Below are positions 6,450 through 8,630 of a stretch of DNA of 8,630 nucleotides, piece by piece. The DNA comes from an uncultured Fidelibacterota bacterium. Lineage in GTDB: Bacteria > Marinisomatota > Marinisomatia > Marinisomatales > TCS55. The notes below the pieces were generated by a model that was not told where the DNA came from, made no database searches, and saw only the letters and a program-made list of their open reading frames with translations. Where the stretch lies: positions 1-8,630 of the forward strand of contig CAJWTA010000045.1 of NCBI GenBank assembly GCA_913046805.1, written 5' to 3'. Both the position numbers and the translations under genes were made by a program. The stretch's first letter is position 1, and every line of letters starts with the position of its first letter.

Positions 6450-6654
6450 ATTTACTTCTATCTATCTGTATACGATAACGTATGGCATTGCCAAAAAAAC
6501 AAAGACCACTATTCACAACTATTAGCGCAAGAGTTCCTAACCAAAAAAATGGCTTTTTTTCGTACTTCAGTATAATCGCTTCTCCAAGCAAAGATAATCC
6601 AAGTCCAATCAGAATTAATCCACTAATTGAGAAGGTAAGCCATTTTAATTTCAT
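6448..6654 (-). CDS. Small two-helix membrane protein of unknown function
   Basis: A 68-residue protein beginning MKLKWLTFSISGLILIGLGLSLLGEAI. The first helix is at about 5-26. A polar loop LKYEKKPFF follows, then a second helix WLGTLALIVVNSGLCFFG at about 38-55 and a basic tail AIRYRIQIDRSK. Both termini are probably cytoplasmic. The glycine-spaced first helix (GLILIGLGLSLLGEA) and FFWLGT look like conserved family features rather than chance, but I cannot name the family. It starts 8 nt after the amidohydrolase stop, with only a weak SD (AGAGA), and ends 7 nt before the S58 start. It is therefore an integral member of the operon, held between two exported hydrolases. A structural or accessory role for them is possible but is inference only. 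Confidence 0.75.
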   Translation of the reverse strand: MKLKWLTFSISGLILIGLGLSLLGEAIILKYEKKPFFWLGTLALIVVNSGLCFFGNAIRYRIQIDRSK

Positions 6655-6662
6655 AAAATCTC

Positions 6663-7943
6663 TTATTTAGGTTCCTTGTAAACAACGCCATCTTTCATTA
6701 CGAAGACAACTTTTTTTGTAACAGTTATATCTTTTAACGGGTCACCATTCACAGCTACAATATCGGCTTTCATTCCTTTTTTAATCCTCCCTAGATCTTT
6801 CTGATTTAAAACATCAGCTGCTATACTAGTTGCAGCAAAAATCGCATCCATAGGTTTCATTCCAGCTTCTACCATGAGAACAAACTCATCAGCATTTTCT
6901 CCATGCGGGGAAACACCCATATCCGTTCCAAAGGCAATCTTTACTCCTTCCTTATAGGCCATTCCAAGAGTTTTTTTAATTTTTGGTCCAATTTCAAGTG
7001 CTTTAGGGCGCACTATTTCTGGAAAATAGCCTGGCTCTTTTGCTTTCTCATAAACAAACTCTCCAGCAGAAACCGTTGGAACATAATACGTACCATACTG
7101 TTTCATAAGCCTTGCGGTTGCTCTATCCATTAATGTACCGTGTTCAATTGTGCGAACTCCTGCGCGAATAGCGCGCTGCATTCCCTCAACACCATGCGCA
7201 TGCGCTGCAACGTGCATTTCATAATCGTTAGCTGTTTCAACAATAGCTCTAATTTCATCTTCAGTAAATTGAGGGTTTTGACCATTTTTAGCCACACTCA
7301 AGACTCCACCCGTAGCGGTTATTTTGATAAGATCTGAACCGTCTTTATAGCGTTGCCGTACCGCTTTCCTCGCATCATCAGCTCCGTTCACTACAGCCTC
7401 ATGCGGACCTGGATCACCACGAAACTTTCGATTTAAACCACTAGATGGATCAGCGTGCCCTCCAGTTGTACCAATCGATCGTCCCGCGGAAAAAATTCGG
7501 GGACCTTTTATGTATCCTTTATTTACCGCATCTCTCGCAGCAAGCACCACTTCCCCACCTACATCTCGAACCGTTGTAAAACCTGCTAATAATGTTTTTT
7601 CAACCCATGGAACAGATCTATAAGCAAAATCTTCTGGATTTAAGTAAAAATCTTCACTGTAGGATTGAGGACTAGATTGCGAACCCAGATGAACATGAAG
7701 GTCCATCCATCCTGGCGTCACTGTAGCGTTTTTCAAATCGATTAGCTTGTCTTTTGATTGAGGCTGCATGAAACCGTTCTTTACATCAACAATCAAACCA
7801 TTCTCAATTACAATGGTTTGATTTGTTCTCTTTTTCTTTACCACACCATCAATTAGCGACCCTGCATAAATCAATGTTTTCTGTGAAAAGATCATAGAAA
7901 TGCTGAAGAAAATTGTTGTTAGGGTTTGAATTAAATATTTCAA
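6663..7943 (-). CDS. Exported metal-dependent amidohydrolase (Xaa-Pro dipeptidase/imidazolonepropionase-like)
   Basis: A 426-residue amidohydrolase-superfamily enzyme with a signal peptide (1-20, ending SMIFS before Gln21). The small beta-sandwich IYAGSLIDG leads to the first metal site, H83 and H85 in DLHVHLG. K207 in LIKITATGG is the expected carboxylated lysine bridging two zincs. H248 (AAHAHG), H268 (IEHGT) and D341 (FGTDMG) complete the site. The end LGRIKKGMKADIVAVNGDPLKDI closes the sandwich. This pattern fits the subgroup that hydrolyses dipeptides such as Xaa-Pro, so a peptide substrate is likely but not proven. The start is a TTG: the SD AAGGAGA (7957-7951) overlaps the stop codon of the upstream gene, and the next ATG would be inside the signal peptide at residue 17. 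All metal ligands are present. Confidence 0.92.
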   Translation of the reverse strand: MKYLIQTLTTIFFSISMIFSQKTLIYAGSLIDGVVKKKRTNQTIVIENGLIVDVKNGFMQPQSKDKLIDLKNATVTPGWMDLHVHLGSQSSPQSYSEDFYLNPEDFAYRSVPWVEKTLLAGFTTVRDVGGEVVLAARDAVNKGYIKGPRIFSAGRSIGTTGGHADPSSGLNRKFRGDPGPHEAVVNGADDARKAVRQRYKDGSDLIKITATGGVLSVAKNGQNPQFTEDEIRAIVETANDYEMHVAAHAHGVEGMQRAIRAGVRTIEHGTLMDRATARLMKQYGTYYVPTVSAGEFVYEKAKEPGYFPEIVRPKALEIGPKIKKTLGMAYKEGVKIAFGTDMGVSPHGENADEFVLMVEAGMKPMDAIFAATSIAADVLNQKDLGRIKKGMKADIVAVNGDPLKDITVTKKVVFVMKDGVVYKEPK

Positions 7944-7950
7944 TTTGTTA

Positions 7951-7957
7951 TCTCCTT
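7951..7957 (-). promoter_or_regulatory. Ribosome binding site selecting a TTG start
   Basis: AAGGAGA on the minus strand lies 7 nt before the TTG at 7943 and overlaps the TAA stop (7958-7956) of the lipoprotein gene. Its strength and spacing are the main reason for accepting TTG as the amidohydrolase start. It also points to coupled translation. Confidence 0.75.
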
Positions 7958-8447
7958 ATTTTTCTATCGGACCTAATGGGCTATTGCAATTCTCGGTTTC
8001 ATTTGCAGTATAAGCCCAATCGACTACCATCCATCTATTATTAAATCGAGTTAATGTAAAAGACTCTGCGCCACAATGCGAAAATTTTCCATTCAAGTGA
8101 AAATCATAAGTAGTCCATGCAATAGCTAAATCACCGCGATACATAATGATTGGATCCCACATACGCTCAAAATAATCTGTCGATTGATCTGCTGTCTGCT
8201 TAAAAAAATCAGTATTTGATCTAAAGCCAATCCCATCTTTTCTTATTCTAAATACACGACCATCTTCAAAAACATGATATCGAGCTTTTTCAATATCGTT
8301 TGTACTAATTGCAATCAACATTTCTTTAACTACATGCTCTATGCTATCAGTAGTTGCATCTGATTTTAAACGAACCGAGTTCATAGTTGAACGATCAACT
8401 GTTTCACAAGCACATAATAAAAAACATAATATGAATATTTTTTTCAT
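7956..8447 (-). CDS. NTF2/SnoaL-like lipoprotein
   Basis: A 163-residue protein with a lipoprotein signal: MKKIFILCFLLCAC, where Cys14 is the likely lipidated residue (lipobox LCAC). A short linker is followed by a domain of about 120 residues. It starts with a helix (DSIEHVVKEMLIAISTNDIEKAR) and proceeds through strands including RVFRIRKDGIGF, DLAIAWTTYDFHL and the closing FTLTRFNNRWMVVDWAYT. This helix-then-curved-sheet pattern, with the W...VDW ending, is that of NTF2-like proteins (SnoaL/DUF4440 type), which bind small ligands or act as accessory domains. No catalytic residues can be assigned. Two later cysteines (in SHCGAE and TENCNSP) could form a disulfide. The ATG at 8447 follows the SOUL stop by 13 nt with only a weak AGG before it. 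The role in the operon is unknown. Confidence 0.75.
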   Translation of the reverse strand: MKKIFILCFLLCACETVDRSTMNSVRLKSDATTDSIEHVVKEMLIAISTNDIEKARYHVFEDGRVFRIRKDGIGFRSNTDFFKQTADQSTDYFERMWDPIIMYRGDLAIAWTTYDFHLNGKFSHCGAESFTLTRFNNRWMVVDWAYTANETENCNSPLGPIEK

Positions 8448-8460
8448 GACCTGTTTTAAA

Positions 8461-8630
8461 TTACCAGTAGGATACTGGAATCAGTATTTCATTTTTTCGG
8501 AAAGGGGGAATAGTTGTTGGTCCATTATATTGCGCAACTCGAATATCTCCTACAACCTCGATGTTTTCCTCTTGAAGTTGCTTTAAAAAGGTTTTGATAT
8601 AGCGATTTGATCTTTTTTCGGTTGCCCAGC
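8461..8630 (-). CDS. SOUL-family heme-binding protein, C-terminus only
   Basis: This is the last 55 codons of a gene that begins beyond the right edge of the window. The peptide runs from WATEKRSNRY to ILIPVSYW and then TAA. It ends with VAQYNGPTTIPPFRKNEILIPV, the signature C-terminal block of the SOUL heme-binding family (Y-N-x-P-x-T-x-P-x-x-R-x-N-E). The stretch before it, NRYIKTFLKQLQEENIEVVGDI, is the usual amphipathic helix that precedes that strand. SOUL proteins bind heme or tetrapyrroles; the physiological role in bacteria is unclear. It is the most upstream gene visible in the leftward operon, 13 nt before the lipoprotein gene. Whether it is exported cannot be seen. Confidence 0.85.
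   Translation of the reverse strand, partial: WATEKRSNRYIKTFLKQLQEENIEVVGDIRVAQYNGPTTIPPFRKNEILIPVSYW

Overview
The window looks like chromosomal DNA from an AT-rich member of the Fibrobacteres-Chlorobi-Bacteroidetes (FCB) group. A marine, Marinimicrobia (SAR406)-like lineage is my best guess. Support comes from a DUF3098-type small membrane protein, three exported enzymes whose signal peptides all end just before a Gln (the 'Q-rule' described for Bacteroidetes), and AT-rich spacers. Several genes use Shine-Dalgarno (SD) sites of the AGAGGT or AAGGAG type, which argues against a typical Bacteroidia genome. The assignment is inference; no rRNA or universal marker is complete here. No mobile element, CRISPR array or phage gene was seen.

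Layout. Bases 1-1190 (minus) carry the start of a UvrD/PcrA/Rep-type helicase (cut by the window edge) and, just upstream of it, mltG, the endolytic murein transglycosylase. An AT-rich divergent spacer follows. On the plus strand come a DUF3098-like two-helix membrane protein, a tRNA-Asp(GTC) 11 nt behind it, and a strong intrinsic terminator. From 1675 to 4447 (minus) lie an exported M14 zinc carboxypeptidase with a C-terminal glutamine-amidotransferase-like domain and a 70-codon membrane protein downstream of it. Bases 4448-4745 are a gene-poor spacer. Bases 4746-8630 (minus) form a very tight operon, in transcription order: SOUL heme-binding protein (C-terminus only), NTF2/SnoaL-like lipoprotein, exported metal-dependent amidohydrolase, 68-aa membrane protein, exported S58 (DmpA/P1-type) aminopeptidase and zinc-ribbon Nudix hydrolase. 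Intergenic gaps there are 13, 8, 8, 7 and 0 nt (counted between stop and start codons; the lipoprotein-amidohydrolase gap is 12).

How the genes fit together. The M14 carboxypeptidase, the amidohydrolase (closest in appearance to Xaa-Pro dipeptidase/imidazolonepropionase-like enzymes) and the S58 aminopeptidase are all predicted to be exported. They would be able to trim peptides from different ends in the periplasm or outside the cell, which suits a heterotroph living on proteinaceous matter. The link between them is inferred from position, not shown.

The most unusual stretch is 4520-4720 on the minus strand. It holds a promoter-like pair, an SD with a 12-nt match to the complement of the 16S rRNA 3' end, a 16-codon reading frame, a set of competing hairpins and an intrinsic terminator, all within about 200 bases. 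It reads as a self-contained small RNA gene, or as a leader/attenuator upstream of the M14 gene.
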